From positions 59,298,917-59,362,916 of the forward strand of contig CM059198.1 of assembly GCA_030323885.1 (NCBI GenBank): DNA of 64,000 bases, in the 5' to 3' direction. Shown here one piece after another: positions 1 through 10,845 of this stretch (position 1 is its first letter; every line of letters begins with the position of its first letter). Made by a program: the position numbers and the translations under genes. The stretch is from Branchipolynoe longqiensis. Lineage: Eukaryota; Annelida; Polychaeta; Phyllodocida; Polynoidae. A model generated the notes under the pieces. That model saw only the letters and a program-made list of their open reading frames with translations. It searched no databases and had not been told where the DNA came from.

Positions 1-2
1 AG

Positions 3-512
3 GTGCGTCACAATGCTAACACAGGTCTGGCGAGCCAGGCAACCACCAACAAAACCCAGCAACCGCATCAACAACAAAGCAAGTCACTGCGGGTTTCCAA
101 GTCAACGCCCAACTTCACTGAATCCAACAGTAAGATTAACAATCCATCTAATGGCAACACTAACCAGCACAACAACTCCCCACCAAAGTCCCCGCTTGTA
201 GCAGCCAACAGTAAGGACCACCACCATCACCACCACCACCATCACACCAACTCACAACAACAACACAGCCACTCTCAACAGCAAGGCAAGCACAACAATA
301 ACAACGACGCAACGGAATCAGAAAAGACCTCCCACTCAGAGGATGTGTTCGATGATGTTGACCCAAAGGAGGAAGAACGAGAGCAGCGAATCATTGACTG
401 GCTCATCGGCGTGGAGAGTGAGCGGCCCGAAAGGCCCGAGTCTCCAAGCATAGTCGACGAAGAGCCCACACAGACTGACACTGCTATTCATATTGTCTAT
501 GATGGCGAGTGA
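3..512 (+). CDS. 3' terminal exon of an unidentified low-complexity protein (5' partial)
   Basis: The frame is open from the first bases of the window and ends at a TGA at 510-512, so this is the C-terminal part of a longer protein or its last exon; the first codon read is GTG (Val), not a start. The 169 residues are rich in Asn, Gln, Ser and His, with a run of nine His at residues 73-81 and Gln/His-rich stretches around it. The last 55 residues differ: an acidic, probably helical segment (about 114-140, including EEEREQRIIDWLIG) and a Pro/Glu/Ser segment ending in TAIHIVYDGE. Such composition fits a scaffold or regulatory protein with a disordered tail, but I do not recognise the family. Use of acidic tail residues and absence of stops for 510 bases favour a real exon over chance. 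An upstream splice acceptor cannot be seen because the window starts here. Confidence 0.5.
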   Translation: MRHNANTGLASQATTNKTQQPHQQQSKSLRVSKSTPNFTESNSKINNPSNGNTNQHNNSPPKSPLVAANSKDHHHHHHHHHTNSQQQHSHSQQQGKHNNNNDATESEKTSHSEDVFDDVDPKEEEREQRIIDWLIGVESERPERPESPSIVDEEPTQTDTAIHIVYDGE

Positions 513-619
513 TGGCTTTCGCATGTTGCATCTTCGCTCCTGGTGATTGTCGTCGCTGTTATTGTCCAAAACCACATGGGTCCAGTCGCGACTCATGATT
601 GGTCCATGTACCCCTGTGA
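513..619 (+). other. putative start of 3' untranslated region
   Basis: Non-coding sequence follows the stop codon at 512 and runs into an AT microsatellite. I see no clear AATAAA signal within this stretch, so the transcript end cannot be placed. Confidence 0.25.
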
Positions 620-1080
620 TAGTTAAGTTTGTATGTATATATATATTATATATATATATATGTGTAACATGTACATATATCTATAAATGCATATATTGTA
701 TTCTGTATGGACATATTTTACATATGTATATGCATTGCTTTTTGTTTGTTTAACGATCCTCCTGCACAAAAAGTAGACATCGGCTATTGGGGGTATATGT
801 ACATATATACATATATACATACATGTATTCAATATATATGTACAATATATATAGATACATTTACATACAATATCTATACATGCATTATATGTATATATAT
901 AATATATCTTTACATAATTTACATATATATATGGATTATGTAATATATATGTATACTGTGTATATATGTGTGCACTATCTATATATATATATATATATAA
1001 GCATACACTATAATATATGTGTGCATACAATAATATATCTATATAAAATGTATGTTTATATATATATATTTTGTTGTACA
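620..1080. repeat. AT-rich microsatellite (TATACA/TATATA type)
   Basis: Interrupted TA, ATAC and ATACAT motifs run for about 460 bases with only a short unique island near 735-790. Open frames here, rich in Tyr, Ile and Cys on both strands, are products of the repeat and not genes. Confidence 0.9.
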
Positions 1081-1143
1081 TTAGTTGATTAAGCAGGGGA
1101 AATTTCAATCACGGACGATTGGTCTTCCTCATTCCACTGCTCC

Positions 1144-1293
1144 TTGCCTTATCCTTATAATGCAGAGCACCTGGCTAGGAAACGACTAGTATCAATTTTC
1201 AAGTCATTAGTTTGTCTCAACCAGGGTTCGAACCCACGATCTACCAACATGGGAGACGGACGCTCTAACTCATTTGGCCATCCCGTCTGGTAC
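1144..1293 (-). mobile_element. SINE fragment, head and part of body
   Basis: On the minus strand the sequence begins with a tRNA-like head (ACGGGATGGCCAAATGAG, then a B-box-like GGTTCGAA core) and continues into the body shared with the copies at 24028, 30900, 32175, 42575 and elsewhere (motif CACTTCCTAGCC or its variants, then AGGATA.GGCAAGGA). The distal body and tail are missing. Confidence 0.75.
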
Positions 1294-1739
1294 AGACAAA
1301 TATATATATATATATGTTTAAATATATGTATATACACATATATATGTGCATATCAATATATATGTACATACCATATAAGTATGTACATATAATATTAATA
1401 TATGCCGAAGGCTTCTCAGTTGCGCAACACACACATGGTGAACACACATGACCGATCTCTGTGCAACACAGACCCTCACCACAGCCACCCACCATGGTCA
1501 ACACACCCTAATCACACACCACAGGCATACAGGCATCAGGGGCCAATAAGAATGCAATGGCTGCCTTAAAGTTCCCTAGTCCGATGCCTTTTGAATTTTC
1601 CCCTTATTTAAAAATAATAAATATATCAGGTTGACAATTATGACAATTATTATGGAGTACCTTTGTTGAAAAATTGCTAACTTTTGAGGAATTTCAACTC
1701 AAAGCAAAAGAACCCAACTTAATTTTGACAGGCTTACCA

Positions 1740-2105
1740 AAGCTCCTGTAGCAATGACCCATATCTCCATTTCGCGATGGCCATATGATATGGGCTGACC
1801 TACTAATGTAGGTAGCCTCCCGGAACGTAAGTTACACATGGTCTTTAGAATGAGGACAAGGCTAATGAGGTCACAAGATTGACCTAATTTGTTAGTGGAG
1901 CATCTCTGCTTAATGCCTTTCTCAAAGTAGGTTGTCATGGAAATGGTGTCATAAATTAACTGAATATTCTTTCTATGCTGTCCGAAATCATTTTTAAATG
2001 CACCAGTATCTAAGTTGCAGATATACGGTCAAATGTAGATAAGCGTCTTGATTTTGACGAAATAATGTTTCATCAGACTACAACTTTACAAAGAGTAATA
2101 AAAGC
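1740..2105. repeat. dispersed repeat family X, longest uninterrupted copy
   Basis: Sequence here recurs at 9060-9308 and 9822-9935, where a LINE splits it. Shared landmarks are ACATGGT..T...GAATGAGG.CAAG, then GACC..A.TT and, near the end, TATCTAAGTT.GA.ATAT followed by a TTTCATCAGACTA motif. The last part also recurs at 6110-6305 and 26385-26410. It has no recognisable coding capacity. Confidence 0.6.
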
Positions 2106-2700
2106 TTTCGGGAACGCCAGTGGGTGTAGTCTGTCTCACTGTATCGTATTTTCAACATGCCTATTCACCTTGTCAGCAGAAGCGTGCCGTCTGAACCTTT
2201 ATCAGGAGATAGTTCTGCATGCCATGACGCATGCCCTTTTCGTAAACATATGATGGACTCACACACTCTTAGGTTATACTTATAGTGCTGTGCATATGTG
2301 AAAGTTGAAAATATGCCATTTCACTTTTTGATTTTGATATTATTCAAATTGAGCTATACACTAAAATCACTTGTGTAACATGGGAATAAAACTCACATCC
2401 AAAATATCCTTTTAACATACACAACAATGTCAAGCAAGATTTATTGATGGCAGTTCAGCATTGTTCAACAAACAAGATTATGTCTTGGGGAAAAAAAAGA
2501 GAAAAATAGTTTGGTGTTGATGTATCAATTTTCACTTTTTCAATTTAGAACAAAATCATACAATAATACTTTTGATAATTGTGTGGAGTAGATTAAGTAC
2601 ATTGTAGTATTGCTAACGTACCCAAGGCAACAATAATTATTTGACTTACAACCAAAACATGTATATATGTATATATATATATAATGCCAGAAAAAGGGGG
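2106..2700. other. AT-rich sequence without recognisable genes
   Basis: I see no gene. The stretch holds unique AT-rich sequence and a short TA-type microsatellite at about 2658-2683. Confidence 0.4.
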
Positions 2701-2704
2701 AAAA

Positions 2705-2905
2705 AAGAGAAAGTTTGATTTATCTAACAACGCCTCTAAAGCACATCGGTTTTTATCATCAGCTATTGGACGTCAAACATATGGTCATTCTGACATATTT
2801 CTTTGTGGTGGAAACCTGCTGCCACCACATAGCTACTCTTACCGATAAGCAGCAAGGGATCTTTTATATGCACTTTCCCAGAGACAGGACCAGCAAAATG
2901 AGGGC
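2705..2905 (+). mobile_element. SINE fragment of a type common in molluscs
   Basis: The sequence includes CATCAGCTATTGGACGTCAA, CATATGGTCATTCTGACATA and AGCAAGGGATCTTTTATATG, then a CCCAGAGACAGGA block. These match from memory a SINE that is very frequent in mollusc genomes. The tRNA-related part is not visible in this copy, so it looks truncated at the 3' side. This is the main taxonomic clue of the window; a database search has not been made. Confidence 0.65.
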
Positions 2906-3289
2906 AATGCAGAATTGTGCTACCTAAGGTAAAATGGGTCATCTAGCATCGACTCTTTCATTGGTCTATAATTTCCTGGTGTTTGCTCCCATTGTTCATG
3001 TTGTTCGTCAACATGAGTAATTTGCGCGCAAACAGGGGACTGCTCCTGCGTGGTGCCACGTGGATTCAAACCCGAACGCCTTCATGGCCCCTGAAGGACC
3101 TCTACGGAACCACATCTCACCATGCGAGATCTGTGACGTCACTTCCGGTCGACGACGGGCCGCCAGGTCATGGATTATACCACATTGCCTCCAGACGCTT
3201 GACCGACAACAACTACCACCATACTCCTCTCCACACACCACGAAGCCTCAGCCTCACGCTTTGTTCACCACAGTAGCATCCTACACCGA

Positions 3290-4027
3290 CATGCTAGAGA
3301 TAGCCAAGGACCTTGGCTGGCACTCTCCCCTGCAAATTGCACCCCTCCAACCCACAGCCTAGAGTGGCTAGGGTACGACGAGGTGTGCACACAACAAATG
3401 ACAGTGAGGATCCCCAATGACAAGAGCGCCGACGTGGTGGCTGAATGCAGAGAAACCAAGGTCAACATGATCTCCCGGAAGCACCTGCAGTGCATACCTA
3501 CAGGACGTAGCATGCTGTGTCGCCCCAGCGAGGAGATTCATGAACCGGGTACTCATGGCCCTACATGCACCACCACACATCGGCAAGCACTCAGTCACCA
3601 TTGACCTCATCAGGGACCTCACCTGGTTCGTGGACTACGTCGCCACCACCAACCGAATCGTTTTACTCAAGCCCCCCTTGAAAACCCTCCCAGTTCCAAG
3701 TGATGTCGCTGACTGCCTCCCTCAATGACGAGCTCAGGTCACCCTCAGCAGTGTACAACTACATCAGCGGGGCCTGATCCTGGGTCTGTCTCATGGGAGG
3801 CTCCCCAGCTGCATTCGACACGTACCCGGTCTCCGTCGTGAAGAGGGGTGTGGCCCGATCGTCTCTACATGTCCCTCCACAAGCCCCGCCCCTAACGGTG
3901 GAACTCCTTGACAAAGCAATCCGCTACTTCTGGTTGGCCGGCCAGAGCGCCCAGGTCTCCTCAGCCGTGCTGCTCTTCGGGTTCTTTACCCTACTGCGCG
4001 AGGAGAACCTCCTCATCACGGGTCGAA
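3290..4027 (+). pseudogene. Ngaro/DIRS-like retrotransposon fragment (RT end, tyrosine recombinase start)
   Basis: Broken frames encode the C-terminal part of a DIRS-superfamily reverse transcriptase and the start of a tyrosine recombinase. Around 3360-3530 a WLGYDEV-type core followed by TVRIPNDK matches the RT thumb region; 3540-3660 gives FMNRVLMAL and IDLIRDLTWFVDY, the linker to RNase H seen in the intact element at 17262. At 3725-3790 the motif LRSPSAVYNYISG and at 3890-4020 LLFGFFTLLREENLL match the N-terminal and early catalytic domains of the recombinase. RNase H is missing between them, and the catalytic His-x-x-Arg and Tyr are lost because the copy stops at an AT microsatellite near 4027. 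At least three frame changes or stops make it a dead relic. Nearby 3000-3290 may belong to it but shows no motif I can name. Confidence 0.75.
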
Positions 4028-4376
4028 GCTATATGGATGTATATGGATAAATAGTATACATACACATATAATACATATACATAAATATAGATACATATAC
4101 ATACATATATATACATACATATACACATTCATACACATGCATACCCATGTATACACATGCATACACACATACACATCCATATACGTACACATACATACAT
4201 ATACAAACATATACATGCATATACACACATACACACACCTACATACATACACATACATATACATACATATATATACATGTATCTACATATATATGCAGAC
4301 ATATATACATATATGTATACATAGATACATATGCAGACATATACATGACTATATATATGCATATAAATACATATTG
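4028..4376. repeat. ATAC/ATACAT microsatellite
   Basis: About 350 bases of interrupted ACATAT/CATACA repeats adjoin the broken retrotransposon and create spurious open frames on both strands. Confidence 0.9.
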
Positions 4377-4810
4377 TATTTAGAGATGACTGCATCACAT
4401 ATCTCAGACTCAGAGTGGTCCTCCATTTGTTCCTGCTAAGTTAATCCATATGTAGTCTGTGTCACTCTCAGACTTATTTCAACAATGCAAGGGGCCTAAG
4501 CTCTGACACTTTCACCCTCAGATTTGAACCAAGCACTGCCATTACCCTAAATAATTTTCTATTTATATTTTATTTTTGATGATGCATGTACATGTTCACA
4601 TACACATACTTATAAAGTTATATATATGCATATATGCACATACATATGTATAGATTTATATAATATATACATAATATTGCAATATTAGGTGAAGAATAAC
4701 TTACCAGTGTTCCTAAATGTAGGGATAATGATAATGATTTTGCCTTCTTTTTGGGGAATAGTAAGTCAAGTAATTATTGTTGACTATGTGGTTTAATTAT
4801 GTTAGCAATA
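4377..4810. other. AT-rich intergenic sequence
   Basis: No gene or strong repeat seen, apart from short TATATG runs at about 4620-4670. Confidence 0.35.
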
Positions 4811-4844
4811 CTACATGTATTTAATCTATCGCTCAAAGTGTATC

Positions 4845-5060
4845 CAAAATGGGTTAAATGAGCGTGTGGCGCTCATTTGCTGTCATTGCTGGGGGTGCAG
4901 AGAACAGGGAAGCAGCCCCTCCCACCTGCCACTCACACCAAGCCATCCCATTGGCCAACCACACAAACCCCTCAACCAATCAACTTCAACCTCTAAACAA
5001 CCCCCACAATCCCCGCAGTGAGCCCGGCACAGCCACTCGCACCCGGCCCACTGTGGCAGC
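4845..5060 (+). repeat. dispersed repeat family Y
   Basis: The block starting GGGTTAAATGAGCG and running through GCTCATTTGCTGTCATTGCT, GGGGGTGCAGAGAACAGG and CCTGCCACTCACACCAA recurs in reverse at about 50095-50305 and 56400-56615. The AAATGAGCG...CGCTCATTT pair forms a short perfect hairpin at one end, which suggests the terminal part of a mobile element. Confidence 0.6.
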
Positions 5061-6090
5061 AACACCTCTTCTTAACCCACCCACCCACAACCTGCACTTA
5101 ACTCGATCTTTAAGAATAAACCCAAGCAAAAAACGAAAATGAACGAAAAAACTTGAAAAAAACTAAAACGATTGACCTGATAACAAATTGAAGCTAATAT
5201 GATTGAAATGTTTGCATTGATGTAGATTTGATGATTGTTACATGGTTTCATGATTGATTAATGACTGATGATAAAATGCTGGTCTTGATCCTTGAAATGT
5301 CCTGTATGTCTGATTGAAATGTCAACTTGATTAAATACCATAACTTCACTTGCATGTCGGGCCTTGTTACCAGCCACTCATACCTGCAGGGAGTAGAAGT
5401 GAACTACTCCGCCAGTTACCCTGTCTGTCATGGAAATAAAGTTGTGTTATTCCCACCCCCTGCTTCTGTCTTCTCTGGGCCCCGGGTAGCAATGATGCTT
5501 ACATGATTTTGTGCTGAACTAAAAATAAGAAAATTTGCATATCGACAACATATATTTTTACACAACCATTTTTTCAACTTCTTTTTCTTGTAAGAAACAA
5601 TTCTCTTGTTTGAATTTACCGTGTGCATTAAAATGATGTTATGGATGTCTGCTAAAATGATGTTATGGACGGATGTTACCCGGTTAATTTCATCAGCTTT
5701 CTTAGTTTGTATAAGATCAAAATCAAAAAGTGAAAATAAAAGATTGTCAAATCTGACATCTGCACAACATTTAAACCTTGATATCCATATTTATTCTACT
5801 ATTATCATATGTTTTCTGCTATTATTTGGAATGTTTTCACTTTTCGTTTCCATGTCAGAAAAGTGGTACACAGTTTTGAGTTTCTGTCTTTTTCTAGGAT
5901 ATATATATATATATAAGATTGATCGTTGTAATTTAATTTAGTTTAAATAACTTTTATTTTAAATGACAAACTTTTGTGATATTTGAAAGATAAACATGTA
6001 AAATTAGTTTGGCATGTATGCCAAAAGTCTGACACCATAGGCTTTAGTAGTAATAGGTTCTATTCAATTGCCTCAGTATACCCTTCTATG
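5061..6090. other. intergenic sequence without recognisable genes
   Basis: AT-rich sequence with no open frame that resembles a protein family. A polyadenylation-like GGAAATAAAG lies near 5430 after a moderately GC-rich patch (5340-5500), which could be the end of an old LTR, but no partner was found. Confidence 0.3.
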
Positions 6091-6305
6091 TGGCGACAAA
6101 TGTTTAATAAGTGCATCACTATCTAAGATAGATCTGTAGACTCAAATCTAGATGATATATTTTTGAAAATTTGATGTTTTCATCAGACTATGCCGCTTTA
6201 CTAAGTACATCTTTATCTATGTTAGATATGTAGGATCAAATCTAGATAATTGCTTAAGGTTTAGAAAATGTTATGTTTTTATCGAACTATGCAGCTTTAA
6301 GACTG
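6090..6305. repeat. two copies of the end segment of repeat family X
   Basis: Two successive blocks of about 90 bases (around 6110-6200 and 6200-6305) each carry TATCTA.G.TAGAT.TGTAG, a TCAAATCTAGAT core and a TTTT(C/A)ATC(A/G)(G/A)ACTATGC motif like the end of the repeat at 1740-2105. Confidence 0.5.
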
Positions 6306-6477
6306 TTCAGTCCATTCAATGCATCTTGTATGTACATGTCTTTTTCTCCAGTGTCAATTGTCATAGTTGGCAGTGGTGGATTTAACGATTAGGCTGAGTA
6401 GCCTTACGCCTAGAGCCCTGGAAGTGAGGAGTGGGCCCAAGAGCATACCAACAAAAATGGTTTAATTCAGCATACTG

Positions 6478-6970
6478 TAGTAGTCTGCACTGACCTTTCA
6501 CGCAAATAACCACATAGACAGGTAGGAGTGTGTAGTGTGGTGATATCAGAGAGCCTAGGTGGTGTAATGGTTAGCACACTGGCCCGGAATGCAAATAGAT
6601 GTGGGTTTGAGTCCCGCTCTAGGCGCAATATTTCCCATTTTCATCACCCCCATGGCACTGGTTGCCGTGACCATGATCCTGTACAAGCTACGCACTGTAT
6701 GGTTGTTGAACCTACCCTGTGTATGCATGTGTTAGTGCCTTGCCAGTATGTATGTAATTGTAAGCATTAAAAGACTTACAATTCCAGCAGGACGAGTGTA
6801 GTAGTCTGCACTGACCTTTCAGGCAAGTAACCACATAGACAGGTAGGTGTGGGTAGTGTGGTGATATCAGGGAGCCTAGGTGGTTTAATGCTTAGCACAC
6901 TGGCCTGGAATGCAAAGAGATGTGGGTTCGAGTCCAGCTCTAGGTGCAATATTTCCCATTTTCATCAGCC
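6478..6970 (+). mobile_element. tandem pair of tRNA-derived SINE copies
   Basis: Two blocks with a period of 321 bases start at 6478 and 6799. Each contains a tRNA-like segment: GCCTAGGTGGT.TAATG.TTAG, then GTGGGTT.GAGTCC and CTCTAGG.GC. In the first copy the seven acceptor bases GCCTAGG pair with TCTAGGC, and D- and T-arms can be drawn, but the anticodon stem does not pair, so this is a SINE head rather than a tRNA gene. A related head occurs at 28618-28700. Confidence 0.65.
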
Positions 6971-7991
6971 CTCATGACAATACTATAGCCCAGCCTAGGG
7001 ACCCAGGTGGTAATTAATCCACCACTGATGGTTGGTTTAACCCGCATTCAAGATGTGTAATTTATACAGGTATCACAATCAATTTTTTTTTTTTTTTTTT
7101 GGTGGTAAATATGTTTATTCTGCTGAATAAGTCTTTTGTCAGTGGCGAAGCACTGGTCTTCCAGCCATTTTTCAATTCAGGGTTATTTACACAAAAGGTA
7201 TATAGAAAAAGGTGTACAATACCTGTTGAATACACAATTTGCACCATGTAACACAATGACATTCTGAAACCCAAAAGTTCCATAACAATATGGTACAGTA
7301 GTGTCATATAACTAGATCAATATTAGTCAGATCAATGTGAGTATTTACATAGTATTTAGAATGTAAGCAGAAGTTATCTTCTGTATTCAGTTGGTAAACT
7401 TGTAGTAAGTTTTAATGTTCCGTTATAGTTAAGCAAGCGGTATATAAATGTTGGTTTGTTAGGAAAATTCTAGTGTAACTCTAATGTAGTTAGTTATGTG
7501 AGTTATGAATTATGTTGTCGGGGTGAGGTTGTTAATAATACACTGGACCAGCTGTGACCAGTGAAGCAGTGGGACCAATCCCAGTACATTTAGGTCTTAG
7601 ATTTTACATTTTTACCTGGACTGTCTCTGTCATCGTATAAGGTTGACTGGAGGTAACAGAGGAACAGCAACAAATTAAAAAAGTGGGGGGGGGGGAGAAA
7701 CTGAGGCTGAGGGTTCGGTGGTCTGCCACTTACGGTATGGTGATGCCAAGGAACATACTTTACTGCAACTGCAAAAGGGCCTGCCCAATCCGATGTACTC
7801 TTAGCGCATTTTTAAATTCTAGGTAAGAGGATGCTGCCCTGGTTCTGGTTGGTAGGTTGTTCCACATCATGCTGCCTTTGTAAATTGGTGCTTTAATTAG
7901 TTTGTTTGTGGAAGGCTTGGGGAATTTGAGTAGAGTGGAATCAGCCCGTCTAGCTCTCGTAATCTATATAAATCACAAAGGATGGTTTTCA
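6971..7991. other. intergenic sequence without recognisable genes
   Basis: No gene seen. It contains a T-run near 7083-7100 and a G-run near 7684-7693. Confidence 0.35.
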
Positions 7992-8355
7992 GTTTGTTTG
8001 TTTGTTGTTGTTTTACAAATCGGCGCCGCCACAGCGACGTTGTTATCATAGTAACATCTAAGGTCATATCAGGATGAGAAACCAACTTGTGACGGTGCGC
8101 ACTCATGGTGACTTTTATAGTGCTGCCCCACTGGGAAATTAGGCCGCCAGCACCATGACTCAATATCCCACCCGGTCACATTATCCTTACACTGAGTTAT
8201 CCGGTCATTGCCCATTCCTATTAATACCAAGCGCCAGGCTAGGAAGCGACAAGTATCAATTTTAAAGTCATTCGGTTTGACTCGACCGGGAACCAAACTC
8301 TTGATATCCCGCACCCGAGGCACATGCTCTACCGATTAAGCCACAGCGCCCGCTA
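7992..8355 (-). mobile_element. SINE, near full-length, head type 2
   Basis: On the minus strand a tRNA-like head (GCGCTGTGGCTTAATCGGTA, then GAGCATGTGCCTCGGGTGCG) is followed by the common body (GTCGCTTCCTAGCCTGGCGC; ATGTGACCGGGTGGGATAT; CATATGACCTTAGATG in variant form) and an AAACAACAACAAACAAAC tail. The head differs from that of the copies at 24028 and 30900. Confidence 0.8.
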
Positions 8356-8553
8356 AGATGGCTATCATGATTTATGCGCATCACAAACTATGGCTATTTT
8401 TTTTTTTTTAAATGAATTTATTCACCCTTCCCATAACGGATGAGCGTGTTAAAGCTTCTTTTCATTGCTGGACAGCAATAATCCAATTACTGTGATCTAT
8501 AGCTATCATGATCTTTGGCTTTTGTGATATAGAAGCTCGTGTCAGTGTCAGAG

Positions 8554-9011
8554 GGGCCGTAATCAATTAACACGACCCAGGCGACTCGGGTCACCCGAGT
8601 CGTCAGACTTTCAAATCGAACACTGCAAGTAGAGTCGACAAATACACGTGCCGTGTGCAAAACGATCCGACCCAAGTAACCCACCTCATAGCTGGGGTTG
8701 GCTACAAGCGATGACGTCACATTTGCGCTGGTACCTTCCTGCAGGATAACAGCTACCAGTACCAGTCATACATGTTTTTTTTAAAGAATAATTTAGATTA
8801 ATGAAATGGAAATATAGCTAAACTAGGCCATCATAAGACCTACATAGGCTTTGAATCCTATTTTGCTGTAGTTTTATCAGTTATTAAAAAAAAAAAAATG
8901 TTCCACCCGAGCGCGGAGAAGGGTATTCTATTATTCGACCCGAGTCTGTATGATGTGCGCATGCACCAAAAAGTTGCTCGGGTGACCCGAGTTGATTAAT
9001 CGATTACGCCC
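8554..9011. mobile_element. TIR element (MITE), CCGTAATC family, copy 1
   Basis: The ends are inverted copies: GGCCGTAATCAATTAACACG on the left and the reverse of GGGCGTAATCGATTAATCAA on the right, each followed by a palindromic ACTCGGGTCACCCGAGT motif (the right one after CAACTCGGGTCACCCGAGC). The whole block is the reverse of 27991-28441. No coding capacity; target duplication not clear for this copy. Confidence 0.75.
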
Positions 9012-9030
9012 AGTGTGTATCTGGGGGAGC

Positions 9031-9052
9031 GGGGGGGGGGGGGGGGGGGGGG
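9031..9052. repeat. poly-G run of 22
   Basis: An uninterrupted run of 22 G directly after the MITE. Length may be unreliable in assembly. Confidence 0.85.
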
Positions 9053-9059
9053 TCTGGGG

Positions 9060-9935
9060 GAGTGGGTAAGCAACTGACCGAGCTATGGGTGGTTGGGTTG
9101 GGGTGGCATCAAACTCCCATTATATGTCCTGGAACCTGACTAAAGCCATACATGGTACTGGGAATGAGGGCAAGACTATTCAGACCACAAGATTTACATA
9201 ATTGGTTAATGGTCTCCCTCTCTAATGGGGTTTGTCAAAGTAGATGTCCAAAGGGATGAGGTAGTACATTCACTGATTATTCTGTATATACTGTCCCAAA
9301 TCATTATAGTGATATAGTGATTGGTAGACAGGAAGTGTGAACACTTATTTGTCTCTCATTTTTGCTTGAGTGCAAGTAATTAGCAACACAAGGAATAAAT
9401 TAGTAGCATGTGGTGAATAAGGGGTCAAATTTCCCTGGATCATCAGCCCATGCTTTTTCTAATCGGTTCTTGAATGAATTTATTGAGCCGGCATCTATAA
9501 CATTTTGTGGGAGACTATTCCATATATTTATGATCCTGTTTGAGAAACTGTGTTGCCTTAATTTTGAAACGGCTCTGGGTTTTACTAGTTTGAGAGTATG
9601 GCCCCGGCTGCCTTCTCTTTTATTCAAGGTGAAAAATTGGTTCATATCTATTTTATCAAAACCTTTCATAATTTTAAATACTTCAATTATGTCACTTCTT
9701 TTCCTTCTGTAGGAAAGGGTAGGAAGTTTCAATTTCCTGAGCCTTTGTTCATAGGGTAAGTCCTTTATAACTGCAACTAGTTTCGTTGCACGTCTCTGAA
9801 CCTTTTCGATCTTCATTAGTTAATGTTCCAATATCTAAGTTAGATATATAGTACTAAATGTAGGTAAGTGCTTTCGTTTTGGAAAATATATATTTCATCA
9901 GACCATGCAACTTCAAAGGCCACTGTGGTCTATGA
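9060..9935. repeat. dispersed repeat family X, split by a LINE
   Basis: The left part (9060-9308) and right part (9822-9935) match consecutive pieces of 1740-2105. The LINE at about 9318-9816 lies between them, so it was inserted after this copy was in place. Confidence 0.55.
9318..9816 (-). pseudogene. CR1-like LINE fragment, 3' end of reverse transcriptase
   Basis: The minus-strand frame 9816-9400 (138 codons) encodes the C-terminal part of a CR1-type non-LTR reverse transcriptase: IEKVQRRATKLVAVI, LPYEQRLRKLKLPTLSYRRK, then a Phe/Asn/Ile-rich tail with IWNSLPQNVI and a stop. The 3' untranslated part (9318-9399) matches that of the longer copy at 24294-25432 almost base for base. The copy is truncated at its 5' end inside the post-catalytic region, the usual outcome of incomplete target-primed reverse transcription. 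It cannot encode a functional enzyme. Confidence 0.85.
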
Positions 9936-10022
9936 AATGGCTATCGTGATCCATGGCTATTACAATTCATGGCTATCACAATATATGGCTAGTGCGACCT
10001 ATGCCGTATAATGGATAAGTGT

Positions 10023-10589
10023 CAGGGTTGCCACATATCAAGGACAAATCATGGAAAAGTTTGTTTTTTAAGGTCAGTGAATTGTCAGTGAATTTTGAAA
10101 TTTGTCAGGGAAAATTGAATTTTGAAAAATGTCAGGGAAAATTGTCCCTCGTCAGGGAAAAAAGAAATGTCCAGGTCTATGCGCGAAGAATTGGCCAACT
10201 CTGACACCCTCGAAATCTGTATATATTGAATAAATGAAACTATACCAGATTCCAGTCTGCTCATAGCAAATATACCACATATTTATGCAATTATTTTAGT
10301 ATATGTTTGGTTGTCATCAAAAGTAACAACATATGAGGCCTTGCTGTGACCCGGAACAGTCACCTTGGCTACAGGGATTGCTAAGAAAGGTTTATAACAG
10401 CTTACGGAATGGTGTTTTGAAAGTCCTGCACTAATATAACAAAATAAATGGGAGGAAAGGACAGCTGTAGGGGTGGTTGGAGGCCGTTTAATACAAATAT
10501 TTTCTCATCTTATTTGTCAGGGAACAATTTAATTTGTCAGGGAAAAGTCCGGGAAATGTCAGGGAATTTCGACATATGTGGCAACCCTG
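10023..10589. mobile_element. TIR element (MITE) with CAGGGTTGCCACATAT ends
   Basis: The left end CAGGGTTGCCACATAT and the right end ATATGTGGCAACCCTG are perfect inverted repeats. AGTGT is present on both outer sides (10018-10022 and 10590-10594), giving an apparent 5-base target duplication. Inside, GTCAGGGAAAATT-type motifs recur near both ends. No transposase is encoded. The end sequence resembles hAT ends, but hAT elements make 8-base duplications, so the superfamily is open. Confidence 0.75.
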
Positions 10590-10845
10590 AGTGTGTTAGC
10601 ACTTGCTTTCACCGCTGGGCAGCATTTGATTCAAATCTGTTATAGTTTGAAACAAATTTAAGGACTTCAAGATTGCATCAGATTTTTTTGCTGTCATTTG
10701 ACATGGATCTGACCAGTTCATAATTTCATGTAAATGTGAATGTGTGAATGTGTGAATGTGTTTACCAAGACTCACATGATAGATACCACAAACCTTTCAG
10801 CATGAATATGACCGTTGCCGCCATCCACCAAAGATCATAATCAAT
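10590..10845. other. intergenic sequence
   Basis: No gene seen; a short GTGAATGT repeat lies near 10735-10760. Confidence 0.3.

Noticed and set aside
623..1108. Tyr/Ile/Cys-rich open frames on both strands
   Set aside because: They coincide exactly with TATACA-type microsatellite and show no protein-like composition.
4016..4439. Several open frames of about 70-100 codons
   Set aside because: Products of the ATACAT microsatellite.
6545..6615. Functional tRNA gene
   Set aside because: Acceptor and T-arm look good, but the anticodon stem does not pair and the segment is part of a 321-base repeated unit.
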